A stretch of DNA of 64,000 nt from Bacteroidetes bacterium OLB10 (GCA_001567275.1 LNBX01000045.1:1-64000); one strand, 5' to 3'. Numbered from the stretch's first letter, positions 38,482-49,086 are shown. Program-made: numbers and translations. Notes: generated by a model not told the origin, from the sequence alone.

Positions 38482-38506
38482 AATTTGAGCTGCAAATATC
38501 CGAATT

Positions 38507-39190
38507 TCAACGATGGGCTACCGCAACAGAAACAACTGAAATTTTACAATGCGGTACTGTAGCAAAAGTATCGGCACAGGAAAGAATGGTTGAACCTGTG
38601 GTAATAACATCATCTACAATAAGAATATGTTTTCCTGCATAAGCCTCTTCGTTATCAAGATGAAAAACATCCTTTACATTTTCAAAACGCTCGAATCGCG
38701 ATTTGTGTGTCTGCGTTTCGGTGTGTTTTGTACGGATTAAAAGTGCAGGCTGCACGGGAGTACCCCATATATCAGATATTCCCTTAGCTATAACTTCACT
38801 TTGATTATATCCCCTCATCAAAAGTTTTTTAGGATGCAGCGGCACAGGCACAATTACATCAGCACACCTGAATTCGTCAGACAGTTGCAGTTCTATTGCG
38901 GCTTGTTGGCCAAGCACTACACCAATTTTGCTGTTGCCTCTGTACTTGAGTTGGTGCAATAAATGCTGAAGAGATTCACCTTTATCAAAATAATACACAG
39001 AAGTAGCTGCATGCAGATTGGCTTTACCCCAGAAATTTTTGGCCACGGGGTTATCATGACGTTGATGATAGTTGGTTTTGGGAAGAGAATTGAGGCAGCG
39101 TTGACATATTACCGATTCGCCACGTAAAAAGTTATAACCACAGCCGGGGCAATTGTCAGGGAAAAACAGATTAACAAGGTTGGAAAGCAT
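38507..39190 (-). CDS. ComF family phosphoribosyltransferase-like protein
   Basis: 227 residues. N-terminal double zinc-finger (FPDNCPGCGYNFL ... CQRCL, about 10-32) and a PRTase domain with the PRPP loop ILIVDDVITTGSTI (about 191-204) and the KLLMRGYNQSEVIAK segment. ComFC-type protein linked in other bacteria to DNA uptake; biochemical role uncertain. Confidence 0.9.
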   Translation of the reverse strand: MLSNLVNLFFPDNCPGCGYNFLRGESVICQRCLNSLPKTNYHQRHDNPVAKNFWGKANLHAATSVYYFDKGESLQHLLHQLKYRGNSKIGVVLGQQAAIELQLSDEFRCADVIVPVPLHPKKLLMRGYNQSEVIAKGISDIWGTPVQPALLIRTKHTETQTHKSRFERFENVKDVFHLDNEEAYAGKHILIVDDVITTGSTILSCADTFATVPHCKISVVSVAVAHR

Positions 39191-39444
39191 AAGCCTGAAA
39201 ATTAGATCAGAAGTATAACTTTTAAACTATGTATGGGTAAAAGTAAGGAAACATTTGAAATGGCCTCCAATGAGATAATTCACCCTTTTTGTAAGGATTT
39301 TGAAAATAAACAATGTGCGGGATAGGCAGGTAAGCAACTCAAAGCACTAAAAATACGTATCAGGAACAGTAATTTTCAGAACAGGTATTGCCTGTTTCGT
39401 GAAATTATATTATTTTGCACCATTAAAAATTTGCTCACCACAGA

Positions 39445-40380
39445 ATGGAAGACTCTAACAGTGAATATGCCAGAGCCGACAAGCGGGAACAGAACTCCCG
39501 CAGGGCATTGGTATTTGTAGTAATTGCAATTTTATTAGGAGTAAACGGTTTGCTCTTATGGCAGTTTTTTGATAAAAAGAGCCATTTGGAAGAAGTATCG
39601 CGCAGTTTGGAAAGCACTTCGGCTGAACGGGATGCATTGTCAGCGGAATTACAACGTGTAAAAGCAGAGTTTGAAAAAATAAATCAGGAGAATTCAAGTC
39701 TGCAATCACAATTACTGAGCAAGGATGAAGAGATAAAAAGTAAAATGGCTCAGATCAGACGTATGATTGAATCAGGTGATGCTGCCCAACTGAAAGCTGC
39801 ACGCCAGGAACTGGAACGTTTGAAATCAATGAATCAGATGTACGTGATGCAATTAGATTCATTAAGAGGAGCTAATGAACAACTTCTTTCACAAAACGAA
39901 TCGCTCAACAATATGATTACCGTTGAAAAGAATAAATCTTCTACTTTGGAAATGGAGAATTCTGTTCTTACAAAACGGGTAGCTGCAGCGTCAGTATTAA
40001 AAACAACGGCTATCAAATCTTCAGGAGTGAGATATAAAAACAGCGGCAAGGAGATGGAAACCGGCAAGGCTTCATCGGCTCAAAAAATCAAAACCTGCTT
40101 TACTATTCTCGAAAACACAGTAACTACTGCAGGTTCAAAAGATGTTTTTGTAAAAATTACCGGACCGGATGGCTCGGTGATGACCAATAATTCCGAAACA
40201 TTTACCATTGCAGGTCAGGCTTCGTTATATACCGTTAAAGAATCCTTTGAGTATGACAACAAGGAAACCAATATGTGTATCTATTGGGAAAAAGGTTCAG
40301 CCTTTGCTCCCGGAAAATATACCATTGAAGTATATTGCGAAGGAAGTATGATTGCAGGCACTGCTGTAGATCTGAAATAA
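39445..40380 (+). CDS. Membrane-anchored coiled-coil protein
   Basis: 311 residues. A short charged N-terminus, one transmembrane helix (ALVFVVIAILLGVNGLLLW, about 21-39), a long heptad-patterned coiled coil (about 45-185, EEVSRSLESTSAERDALSAE and on) and a C-terminal beta-rich domain (about 205-311, KTCFTILENTVTTAGSKDVF ... GKYTIEVYCEG). This architecture recurs in Bacteroidota as an uncharacterised periplasmic protein. A near-consensus -7 (TTATTTTG, 39410-39417) precedes it. Confidence 0.75.
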   Translation: MEDSNSEYARADKREQNSRRALVFVVIAILLGVNGLLLWQFFDKKSHLEEVSRSLESTSAERDALSAELQRVKAEFEKINQENSSLQSQLLSKDEEIKSKMAQIRRMIESGDAAQLKAARQELERLKSMNQMYVMQLDSLRGANEQLLSQNESLNNMITVEKNKSSTLEMENSVLTKRVAAASVLKTTAIKSSGVRYKNSGKEMETGKASSAQKIKTCFTILENTVTTAGSKDVFVKITGPDGSVMTNNSETFTIAGQASLYTVKESFEYDNKETNMCIYWEKGSAFAPGKYTIEVYCEGSMIAGTAVDLK

Positions 40381-40732
40381 GTGGAATAACACTGAAAAAT
40401 TTCTGATTATAAAGTTTTTAGCAAAGCTATGAAGGCAGCTCTGTATTTAGCTTTATGCATTAAATAATATTCAATATTCAGCAAATAGATTTTAATTAAG
40501 GCAGACATACCGTTTGGTTTTATAATCTATTCTTATAAAGGTGAGAGTAAAGATTATTTACTGTTGCAGTAATAATACTTAACGATAGAGATGATTTGCA
40601 GCAAGCATCTGATTAGAGGCATAAAGCTTTGCAAATTATAGTTGAAACATCTACCCATAATTAATTTAGAATGGGTTGAAACTACCCTTGTACGGAGGAA
40701 AAATTTAGTTTAAAGGTTAACATACGGACATG
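40381..40732. other. Non-coding gap between convergent coiled-coil genes
   Basis: About 350 bases of AT-rich sequence with no ORF of note, no RNA gene recognised and no repeat. It ends in the terminator of the minus-strand lipoprotein gene. Confidence 0.5.
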
Positions 40733-40759
40733 AAAAAAGCGGAGCATTTCTACTCCGCT
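40733..40759 (-). terminator. Rho-independent terminator of the coiled-coil lipoprotein gene
   Basis: Stem AGCGGAG (40738-40744) and CTCCGCT (40753-40759) with an 8-base loop; on the minus strand the stem is followed by TTTTTT (40738-40733 region). Lies 35 bases after the stop at 40794. Confidence 0.85.
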
Positions 40760-40793
40760 ACCCAACCTAAAACCAAAGAATTATTTTCTGTTC

Positions 40794-41660
40794 TTATTTG
40801 GTCATTACAACTAAATATTTTGATGCACTCCAGAATTTTTCAGGGTCGGTAATTACGATATCGCTGATTTTGTCATTTTCCTTCTCAATTTTATATGACC
40901 CAACCGGATGTGTAGTTACAAGCTCTGCTTTTTTGCTGTTTACAGGAATAGTGCTTACCTGAGTATAATCAATACGGGTAAAATTATCGTCTTTAATTGT
41001 TGGAACTACAGTAGCAGATTTACCCATACCAAGAAGTCCGCCTTTTTTGGAAAGAACTTGTTTATCGCGCAATTTTTTGTAGTTACCAACAGTATAATAA
41101 GCAGTGTGAATTTTGTTGGTTTGTTCGGCAATAGTAGTAGCCTGATTTTGATTCATTGTTGAAACAGAATCAAAGCTGGTTTTTAAAGAAGTAAGCTCCA
41201 CATTCAGACTTCCTAATTTTTCGTTCAGTTGTGCCAACTCCTGTTCTTTCTGTGTCAGTTGCTCCTGAAGAGATTGTACCATTTTCTTAAACTTGGCAGC
41301 ATGTGCATTTGCACCACCGAGTTTTTTAGAAAGCTCTTCAATTTTAGCTTTGTTCTCAGACATCATGCGGTTGATTTCTTCAATCTGTGCATTCAGTCTT
41401 TCGCGTGATGAACGTGCTCCTTCAGGATTACGGTCAGCAGCCATTGCAACTGCATTTTGCTTTTCTGTGATTTTTCCAAGATTGTTTTCAACTTCAGTAA
41501 GCGTACTTACAAACTCATCAATAGTTTGCGTTCCTGCATTATTTAAAGCCATCAGCGAATCACGTTCTTTTGCTAACTGTGCAGCCTGTTCTTTGTAGTT
41601 TTCGCATCCGAATAAAGTCATTCCTATTACCGGCAGCGCTATTAAAATTAACTTTTTCAT
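40794..41660 (-). CDS. Coiled-coil lipoprotein
   Basis: 288 residues. Lipoprotein signal with LFGC lipobox (Cys about 19), then Gln/Glu/Leu-rich heptads over about 25-185 (LNAQIEEINRMMSENKAKIEEL), and a compact C-terminal part with KSATVVPTIKDDNFTRIDYTQV. It is a common Bacteroidota family of unknown function. Single-gene unit with its own terminator. Confidence 0.8.
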   Translation of the reverse strand: MKKLILIALPVIGMTLFGCENYKEQAAQLAKERDSLMALNNAGTQTIDEFVSTLTEVENNLGKITEKQNAVAMAADRNPEGARSSRERLNAQIEEINRMMSENKAKIEELSKKLGGANAHAAKFKKMVQSLQEQLTQKEQELAQLNEKLGSLNVELTSLKTSFDSVSTMNQNQATTIAEQTNKIHTAYYTVGNYKKLRDKQVLSKKGGLLGMGKSATVVPTIKDDNFTRIDYTQVSTIPVNSKKAELVTTHPVGSYKIEKENDKISDIVITDPEKFWSASKYLVVMTK

Positions 41661-41848
41661 TTTGATTGAAATTTGAAATTTGTACGGTTAAAGACTATAC
41701 AACAACGTGCCAAAGCAAACAATCAACTTCTTTTCTATTCGTTATTAACAGTCCAATATTTTACATATCAGCAGTTTGCAAAGTTTTACACCATTACTTT
41801 TTAAAAGCATTTTCAGAAAGTATTTGTTTCAAAATGGGAAAAATATTT

Positions 41849-41880
41849 TCTGAATGACACAAAACAGGGTTGTATTTTTG
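41849..41880 (+). promoter_or_regulatory. Promoter of the hybrid histidine kinase
   Basis: TATTTTTG at 41873-41880 is a perfect TAnnTTTG -7 element; TCTG at 41849-41852 is a possible weak -33 element 20 bases upstream. The start codon follows at 41889, giving a very short leader. Confidence 0.5.
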
Positions 41881-41888
41881 ATTCCGAT

Positions 41889-44285
41889 ATGCAAAAAAGA
41901 TTTTACATAGTGCTTTTGATGATAGTTGCCCTGGCAGCAGCAGTTTTTCTAACATGGTACAATTTCCGCAATACCACAGCACTAAGCCATACCATCGAAA
42001 ATCTGCAAAAGCCCGATACGCGCATATCAGATTTAAACCTGCTTGTGCTGAATGTAAATAATGCAGAAAGTGATGTGCGTTCATTTGCTATCACACGTAA
42101 TAAAGACTATCTCGCCAGTTATTATAACATGGTTTCGGCATCCGACTCTCAGATGATTCACCTTAAATCACTTTTTGCAGGTTATGAAAAAGAGTTTGAT
42201 GACATTTCGAAATCAGTAAAAAAGAAATTTGAATTATATGACGAGCTGATTGACCTTCGATACAGGCAACTCATTAATGAGGCAATGAGTAAAATTTCAG
42301 GCAATGTAAAGGATATTGTCATTCCTGCCGACAGTGATTCTGTTGCAGCAACAAAACAGAGCTTTTTCAAACGGTTGTTTTCTTCAGGCAAACGAATGCG
42401 GGAGTTGGAAGAGAAAGCTATTCTTCTTGATTCGCTGAATGAATTACAGACTCAGAAGCTCAGCAGTATTAAAAAAACAGTTGCTGCAGCGCAGGAAAAT
42501 GAAGTAAAACAGATTTCTATTCTCAGCGAAAAAGAGTTGCTTTTGTTAGAGCAGGATAAAGCTCTGAAAGAGCAATTGCAGGAACAAGTGAATAACCTCG
42601 AAGGAAAAATAAGAATCAACAACGAAATACAATCTCAAAAAGTTGTTTACGACTCACGGCAACAGATGCAAACGGTGATGGCAGTTACGCTGTTTGCTTC
42701 GGTTTTTATTTTGCTGTTGTCAATCATTATACTCACCGGAATAAGCCGTGCCAACCGTTATAAAACCGAACTTGAAAAAGCCAAAGCAAAGTCAGAACAG
42801 TTAGCTAAGTTTAAAGAAGATTTTCTGGCAAGCATGAGTCATGAAATACGCACTCCGCTAAGTGCCATCACAGGTTTTACCAAGCGATTACTGAATACTT
42901 CAGCTACATCAGAACAAAAACAATATATCAGAACTATTGATATGGCAGGCGACCATCTGCTGAATATTGTGAATGATGTATTGGATTTGTCGCGTATTGA
43001 AACAGGTAAACTACAGTTGAAGAATGAAAACTTTTCTGTTGCTGCATTGGTAAATGATGTGTATTCCATGCTTTCGCAAAAAGCTTCTGAAAAGCATATA
43101 AATTTTACTGCAGACACTACCTCGGTAATGCGTGATGTGGTAGAGGGAGATCCGTTACGCCTTCGGCAGATACTGATTAACATTGTTGCAAATGCTATTA
43201 AATTTACCAATGAAGGATCTGTACATCTGATGGTGACGAAACCTGAAAAGGACAAGTATTCCTTTAAAGTTTCGGATACCGGTATCGGTATTCCGGAGGA
43301 AAAACTGCAACGCATTTTTAATCCGTATGAACAAGCTGACAACATTGAAAAAAATTATGGAGGCACAGGTCTCGGATTGGCCATTACAGGAAAAATTACT
43401 GAATTGCTTCACGGTGATATTGCCATTGAAAGCCGCTTGCAGAAAGGAACTGTAATTACAGTAACCATACCCTATCGTCAGGTGGAAACAGCGGACGCAC
43501 ATACAACCGTAAGCAAACAAGAAGAAAAATATTTACTGAATGAAAATATCTTAATTGCCGAGGATGATGATCTGAACCGCGAACTGGCAATAGCATCATT
43601 GAAAGAGGCAGGTGCCGATGTAATTACGGCACATAACGGAAAAGAAGCGATAGAAAAAATTTTGCTAAACAATCCTGTTGCTGTGCTGATGGATGTGCAA
43701 ATGCCTGAAATGAATGGCAGGCAGGCCGTGATGTTTATTCGTGAACACATCAGCAAAACACTTCCTGTGATCGGTATAACTGCCAACATGATGAATGATG
43801 CACGACAGGAATGTGCAGATGCAGGAATGAATGAAGTGCTTTTGAAACCATTCGACACCAAACAGCTTGCAACCATTCTTATGCCACTTATCGAACGGTA
43901 TAAAGAACAGTCTGCACTCGTAACTGATGTTTTTAGTTTCAACCTGAGCAGTTTGTACAAGACTTCCAACGGCAAAAGTGATTTTGTTATTAAAATGCTT
44001 AAAATATTTGTCAGCAGTAATACTAAATTGTTTGATAACACACTGCGTTTTACTGAAGAAGAGAAATACGCAGAGGCTGCAGCTCATCTGCATCGTATGA
44101 TTCCGTCATTCAGGCAGCTGGAGCTTGACCACTTTACAAAGATTTTTAAAAACCTTGAATGGTTATTGCTTGAAGGATCTGATAAGAAAGCAACACTTGC
44201 TGTATTGAACGATTGCAAGATTATGTTTGATAAACTGATTTTAACAATCGAACAGAAAATAACTTCATTGGAAGCAGCAGTATGA
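41889..44285 (+). CDS. Hybrid sensor histidine kinase with receiver and HPt-like domains
   Basis: 798 residues. Two transmembrane helices (about 5-22 and 258-278) flank a periplasmic helical region of CHASE3 type (about 30-250). Then HisKA with LASMSHEIRTPLSAITG, HATPase with NIVANAIKFTN, DTGIGIPEEKL and GGTGLGLAI, a receiver domain (ILIAEDDDLNRELAI, phospho-acceptor Asp in AVLMDVQMPEMNG, KPFD Lys) and a C-terminal helical HPt-like domain whose AHLHRMIPSFRQL replaces the usual H-x-L-K-G-S. Substrate or output partner not visible nearby. Confidence 0.9.
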   Translation: MQKRFYIVLLMIVALAAAVFLTWYNFRNTTALSHTIENLQKPDTRISDLNLLVLNVNNAESDVRSFAITRNKDYLASYYNMVSASDSQMIHLKSLFAGYEKEFDDISKSVKKKFELYDELIDLRYRQLINEAMSKISGNVKDIVIPADSDSVAATKQSFFKRLFSSGKRMRELEEKAILLDSLNELQTQKLSSIKKTVAAAQENEVKQISILSEKELLLLEQDKALKEQLQEQVNNLEGKIRINNEIQSQKVVYDSRQQMQTVMAVTLFASVFILLLSIIILTGISRANRYKTELEKAKAKSEQLAKFKEDFLASMSHEIRTPLSAITGFTKRLLNTSATSEQKQYIRTIDMAGDHLLNIVNDVLDLSRIETGKLQLKNENFSVAALVNDVYSMLSQKASEKHINFTADTTSVMRDVVEGDPLRLRQILINIVANAIKFTNEGSVHLMVTKPEKDKYSFKVSDTGIGIPEEKLQRIFNPYEQADNIEKNYGGTGLGLAITGKITELLHGDIAIESRLQKGTVITVTIPYRQVETADAHTTVSKQEEKYLLNENILIAEDDDLNRELAIASLKEAGADVITAHNGKEAIEKILLNNPVAVLMDVQMPEMNGRQAVMFIREHISKTLPVIGITANMMNDARQECADAGMNEVLLKPFDTKQLATILMPLIERYKEQSALVTDVFSFNLSSLYKTSNGKSDFVIKMLKIFVSSNTKLFDNTLRFTEEEKYAEAAAHLHRMIPSFRQLELDHFTKIFKNLEWLLLEGSDKKATLAVLNDCKIMFDKLILTIEQKITSLEAAV

Positions 44286-44335
44286 AGTATCCACTCCGCA
44301 TTTTGAATTTTACACATTAAATAGTTATGATCGGA

Positions 44336-45797
44336 TTACATCAACAATGCCGGAAATTTTTCTTTCAGCCATGATTTGTAATTAATCAATCCATATTCTT
44401 CATCATCACCGGTTGCAGCATTAAGTTTTTTTACTCGTGCATCAAGTGTTTTATTTTTTCCTGCAGTGCGGTGCGTCATCTGATAAAGTATTTCAGCCAT
44501 CTTTTTCTCAGCTTCATTCACAGGGTCATTCAGTTCTTTGATAAAATCTTTCTTTAACTGTTTGTATTTATACTCAAAAGTATCCGTATCATTCAGTTCA
44601 TAACGTGTCATTAAATCCGCTACGGCAATTCTCACCCGCAATGTACTGTCAGCCTCTTTGAATTCAGGTAAGAGTTGCAGTCTGGAAAGATAACGTGCTG
44701 CTTTGTTGAATTCTTTAAGATCAAACCATGCCAACGACATATTGAGCAAAATAAACTGACGATGAAAAGGATTGGAGTTTATCTTTTGGTTCTTCTCCAT
44801 TTCTGCAAGCACTTCCAGTTCTTTACGTTTATTGGTTTTGGAATAGTTGATCACAAGTGTGTTGTAGTAATAAAATAAATATTTATCATAGAGCATGTTT
44901 CCAAACTCTTTCATGGCAGTGTGCAACTCATTAGCATATTCAAGCGACAATTTTTGTTTGCTGTTTTTGTAAAGTGAGTTGACAAGATAAATCAGCATCT
45001 GCAGTTTGGTTTCATGATTGTTTTTGTTGAACAGTTTTTCGTTTCTGAAAGAATGATAGGTTTTAACCAGATAGTTTTCAAGAAGAGCATACTGATGCGT
45101 CTGCAACAAAACCTGACTTACACCCTGATACATTTTGAAACGAAACAAAGGGCTCGATGAAAGTGATTTATCATCAAAATCGTCAATGGTTTTTTGAAGC
45201 AGATGAATAACAGAACTGTCAGTGGTGCCAAGATTCTGAGTTACTTTAAGACGGTAAATTACTGCAGCGAGAATATCGTCCATGGTCCTCATACGGCTCA
45301 GGTTCATCAGATTTTCTTTTCGCTTTAAGATATATTCTTCCGGATTTATGGAAACCTGCTCTCTTGCAAGTTTGATAAATTCACCATAAATGATATCGAG
45401 TAACTCAAGGTTTTCGATAGATTTTGCTTTCTGTTCAGCCTTACGCAGGAAATAATGTGCAGGCTTCAATGCGTTTTTATTCAGATAAAATTTTACAAGC
45501 GCCAGCAAACGGAAAATATAAACCACAGGCTCATCATCAAAATGCTGAAGTGTGAGACTTTTGTTGACCTCACGCATGAGTCTGTTTTTTAATCTGTAAA
45601 AAGAATTCTTTTCATTGTCGTCATACAGTCGTTGAAAGATTTTTTCATCATCATAGTTGTCACCACTCTTGCGTATGTAGTCAAACAAAACAACATCCTT
45701 ACGTTCATCGGCTGTTTCAATTCGGCTCAGATACATTTTAAAAAAAACGTACCTGCTCTTTATTCAGCCCACAGATAATCTGATTGAGGACATCCAT
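44336..45797 (-). CDS. Helical-repeat (TPR-like) protein, start region frameshifted
   Basis: About 486 residues of all-alpha sequence with TPR-like periodicity, soluble and without signal peptide. The continuous frame starts at 45736 (MYLSRIETADERKDVVLFDYIRK), but ATG at 45797 in another frame gives MDVLNQIICGLNKEQVRFF and joins as FFKMYLSRIETADER if one base is removed from the A8 run at 45740-45747. The ETADERKDVxLFDYIRKSG block is shared by a Bacteroidota family that I know only as hypothetical. Function unknown. Confidence 0.72.
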
Positions 45798-45897
45798 TTT
45801 ATAACTTTAAACGGGTAAGAAAAATCAAAAATAATAAATATTGATAACAGAACATTTTATACTTTTAATTAGTCAATAAAAACGTAAGAACAGAGCA

Positions 45898-46596
45898 ATG
45901 AAAAAACTTCTACTATCAATCATCACAGTGCTGCTGCTGGCTACAGGCGCATCAGCACAGAGCGATTCATTAGGTGTGGTGGCTATCTCCGCAGATTATC
46001 CTCAGTGTCCGGATACTGCTTACGGCAATCAACCCTACATGAATATTCAGGTTACGATTCATAACTATAACCCGATAAACGCATTTACAGGAACGTTGTT
46101 TATTTTTTTACAGACAGACACCGTTTTTCCTCCCGACTCTATTTCACTTAATGCAGGATCTGCTTTCACTATTCTGCCCAACAGCGATTTAACAGTTGCG
46201 TATCAGTCAGCTTATTTTTTCAATCCTGCAAATTATAAGCTCGGTAGTAATGTAATTGTGGTGTGGCCGGTTGGAGGTCCGGGAACAGGAACCTTTAGCT
46301 ACAATCCTTATTACACCTGTGTATTTTTTCAGATGTCGTCAGGGATAAATGAAGAAACCGAAAATGCAATTTCCATCACTCCCAATCCGGCAAATGATTA
46401 TTTAGAGATAAAAACACCTTCAAATAATTACGTTAAGGACGTAAGAATTTTAGATGCAGCAGGACGACTGATGATGGATAAAAATGGCGATGTCGGTACA
46501 ATTATTCCAATAGAAAAACTTAACAAAGGAGTCTATCTACTTCAACTGCAGCTGATGGACGATAAGTTAATTTATCGCAGATTTGTTAAACAGTAA
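45898..46596 (+). CDS. Secreted protein with T9SS type A sorting domain
   Basis: 232 residues: signal peptide (LLLSIITVLLLATGASAQ), a small beta-rich domain (about 22-145, CPDTAYGNQPYMNIQVTIHN), and a C-terminal type A sorting domain (ISITPNPANDYLEIKT ... GVYLLQLQL ... YRRFVKQ). Expected to be exported by the type IX system and attached to the surface or released. A near-consensus -7 TACTTTTA lies at 45860-45867. Confidence 0.85.
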   Translation: MKKLLLSIITVLLLATGASAQSDSLGVVAISADYPQCPDTAYGNQPYMNIQVTIHNYNPINAFTGTLFIFLQTDTVFPPDSISLNAGSAFTILPNSDLTVAYQSAYFFNPANYKLGSNVIVVWPVGGPGTGTFSYNPYYTCVFFQMSSGINEETENAISITPNPANDYLEIKTPSNNYVKDVRILDAAGRLMMDKNGDVGTIIPIEKLNKGVYLLQLQLMDDKLIYRRFVKQ

Positions 46597-46634
46597 TCGC
46601 CCAAGAAGCTCTATTTTGAAGCATATAAAACAAT

Positions 46635-47303
46635 ATGCTTTATTTAGTTCCCACACCGGTTGGCAATCTTGAAGACATCACCTTGCGTGCATTATCCGTG
46701 CTGAAGATGGCTGATATCATTCTCGCTGAGGATACACGAAATGCTTCTGTATTGCTTCGCCATTTTGGAATAGATAAAAAAGTATATGCTCATCATCAGC
46801 ACAACGAACATGCTGCTGTTACTGAAATCATACGCTGGCTTCAGGAAGGAAAAAATATTGCACTGATCAGCGATGCCGGAACACCTGCAATTTCTGACCC
46901 CGGGTTTCTGCTCACACGCACCTGTATTGAAAATGAAATAGAGCTCACCTGTCTTCCCGGCCCAACGGCATTTGTTCCTGCGCTGGTTATGTCGGGCATT
47001 CCATGCAACAGTTTTGTTTTTGAAGGTTTTATTCCTGTGAAAAAGGGGCGACAAACCAAGTTGAAAATGCTGAGTACTGAAACGCGTACCATGGTGTTTT
47101 ATGAGTCACCACACAAACTGATAAAAACGCTTGAAGATTTTATTTCAGCTTTCGGAGATGAAAGAAAAGCATGTGTGGTAAGAGAAATTTCAAAAATTTA
47201 CGAAGAGAAAAAGCGAGGCAACCTGAGAGAACTGCATCAATATTACAGTGCTCATCCTCCTAAGGGTGAGATTGTGATTGTAGTGGAAGGTTTTTTGGAA
47301 TAG
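46635..47303 (+). CDS. rsmI: 16S rRNA (cytidine-1402-2'-O)-methyltransferase
   Basis: 222 residues, tetrapyrrole-methylase fold. RsmI motifs: LVPTPVGNLEDITLRAL, ILAEDTRNASVLLRHF, ALISDAGTPAISDPGF, LPGPTAFVPALVMSG and FYESPHK. SAM-dependent ribose methylation of C1402. Its 3' end overlaps the convergent deacetylase gene by 44 bases. Confidence 0.95.
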   Translation: MLYLVPTPVGNLEDITLRALSVLKMADIILAEDTRNASVLLRHFGIDKKVYAHHQHNEHAAVTEIIRWLQEGKNIALISDAGTPAISDPGFLLTRTCIENEIELTCLPGPTAFVPALVMSGIPCNSFVFEGFIPVKKGRQTKLKMLSTETRTMVFYESPHKLIKTLEDFISAFGDERKACVVREISKIYEEKKRGNLRELHQYYSAHPPKGEIVIVVEGFLE

Positions 47304-47952
47304 TTTCGAAACGATAACCTTTTTCTGAAAGTTGTTGGAGCACCACCGGAAGTGTGGCTGACATATTTTTGAAAGCTTTGATGCTGTCGTGAAAAACAAT
47401 AATGGAACCCGCATCCACATTCTGCAAAACATTTTCTGCACATTGTTCGGGAGAAATTTCCTGTTTAAAATCATAACTCAACACATCCCACATAATTATA
47501 TGCATGTTGTTTTTTAAACTTTGTATCTGACTGCTTCTTATTTTTCCATAAGGAGGCCTGAACAATGCTGAGTCAACGAGTGTTCTGCATTGCTCTATAT
47601 TGTCAAGATATTCCGTCAGTGATGTTTTCCAGCCGTTAAGATGATTGTAGGTATGATTTCCTGTGGCGTGTCCTTCCTGTAAAATCCGCTCATATAATGC
47701 GGGATTGGCTTTAACATTCTTACCAAGACAAAAAAACGTTGCTTTTGCATTAAAAAATTTCAAAGAATCCAAAACAAAAGGTGTTGCTTCAGGAATGGGG
47801 CCGTCATCGAATGTCAGGTAAACAACTTTTTCTGCAGCAGGCAGTTTCCATATCAAACTTGGATATAGCTTTCGGAGTAATAAAGGAGGATGTACCAGTG
47901 GAGTTGTCAAGTGCGAAAAGATAAATATCAAAAGTAGAAAATGAACTGACAT
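47260..47952 (-). CDS. Polysaccharide deacetylase (NodB domain)
   Basis: About 230 residues from MSVHFLLLIF (47952), which gives a signal anchor. NodB motifs are complete: YLTFDDGPIPEAT (catalytic Asp, metal Asp), GNHTYNHL (HxxxH), LFRPPYGKI and IIVFHDS. Likely acts on peptidoglycan or another N-acetylated glycan in the periplasm. Convergent overlap with rsmI. Confidence 0.9.
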   Translation of the reverse strand: MSVHFLLLIFIFSHLTTPLVHPPLLLRKLYPSLIWKLPAAEKVVYLTFDDGPIPEATPFVLDSLKFFNAKATFFCLGKNVKANPALYERILQEGHATGNHTYNHLNGWKTSLTEYLDNIEQCRTLVDSALFRPPYGKIRSSQIQSLKNNMHIIMWDVLSYDFKQEISPEQCAENVLQNVDAGSIIVFHDSIKAFKNMSATLPVVLQQLSEKGYRFETIPKNLPLQSQSHP

Positions 47953-48033
47953 GGAATTGTTGTTGCAACTGAAAAAAATGGAATCCATTTAACTAGTCAC
48001 CGGGGCAACGGATGTTTTTATTTCCTTTGGAAC

Positions 48034-49083
48034 ATGTCATTTCAGTCAGCACTTATAAAATGGTATCAGAAAAATAAACGCGATTTACCTTTTCGTGAAA
48101 CAAAGGATGCTTATAAAATATGGCTGAGCGAAATTATTCTGCAGCAGACTCGTGTAGAGCAGGGATTGCCTTACTATTATAAATTTACTGAACGATATCC
48201 CGATGTGTTTTCTCTTGCAAGAGCATCAGAAGACGAAGTGTTGAAGCTATGGCAGGGATTGGGATATTATTCCAGAGGCAGAAATCTACTCGCTACAGCA
48301 ATTGAAGTGGCAGAGAAATACAATGGTGTTTTTCCGAAACAATATAGTGAGTTGTTAAAACTTAAAGGGATAGGGCCATATACTGCTGCCGCCATTGCAT
48401 CCTTTGCATTTGACAAACCCGTGTTTGTTGTGGATGGCAATGTGAGTCGTGTGTTGGCGCGACTGTTTGAAGTGCAGCAGGCAGTAAATTCCACAGAAGG
48501 AAAAAAATTATTGGAGCAAATTGCAAACGATTGTGGAGATAAAAAAACGACCGGCATTATACAATTATGCATGATGGAATTGGGTGCGCTGGTGTGTACG
48601 CCTGCAAGTCCGGCATGTAATCTGTGTCCTTTGCAACAGTATTGTCAGGCTTATGCACATCAAACACAAAAATTATTTCCTGTTAAAGAGCAAAAAAATA
48701 TAATTAAGCAACGATGGTTTTATTACCTGATGCTGATACATGATAATAAAATTTACATTCAGCAACGCAGAGGGAATGACATCTGGAAAAATCTTTATGA
48801 GTTTCCGCTGATTGAAACGAAAGAAAAAATTTCGGAAAAAATGCTTCAGGCAAAACTTAAGGATATGGGGATTAGTGATTACACATTTTCCAAACCATAC
48901 ATCCATCAGCTGACACACCGCAAGATAGAAGCACATTTTATTGTGAGTGTTCTTAAACGAAAATTAAAAAAAACGGAAGAAGAAAAATTTTATAAAGTGA
49001 CAATAAAAGAATTTCAGAAAAAATATGCGCACCCGCGCCTTATTGAAAAATTTTTGACTGATTATCAGAAACGCAATCAGTAG
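48034..49083 (+). CDS. mutY: A/G-specific adenine glycosylase
   Basis: Removes adenine mispaired with 8-oxoguanine. 349 residues. Catalytic Glu in IILQQTRVEQ, helix-hairpin-helix LKGIGPYTAAAIASFAF, catalytic Asp in VDGNVSRVLAR, [4Fe-4S] loop CTPASPACNLCPLQQYC, and a C-terminal NUDIX-like domain (YIQQRRGNDIWKNLYEFPL) that recognises 8-oxoG. Confidence 0.95.
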   Translation: MSFQSALIKWYQKNKRDLPFRETKDAYKIWLSEIILQQTRVEQGLPYYYKFTERYPDVFSLARASEDEVLKLWQGLGYYSRGRNLLATAIEVAEKYNGVFPKQYSELLKLKGIGPYTAAAIASFAFDKPVFVVDGNVSRVLARLFEVQQAVNSTEGKKLLEQIANDCGDKKTTGIIQLCMMELGALVCTPASPACNLCPLQQYCQAYAHQTQKLFPVKEQKNIIKQRWFYYLMLIHDNKIYIQQRRGNDIWKNLYEFPLIETKEKISEKMLQAKLKDMGISDYTFSKPYIHQLTHRKIEAHFIVSVLKRKLKKTEEEKFYKVTIKEFQKKYAHPRLIEKFLTDYQKRNQ

Positions 49084-49086
49084 AAA

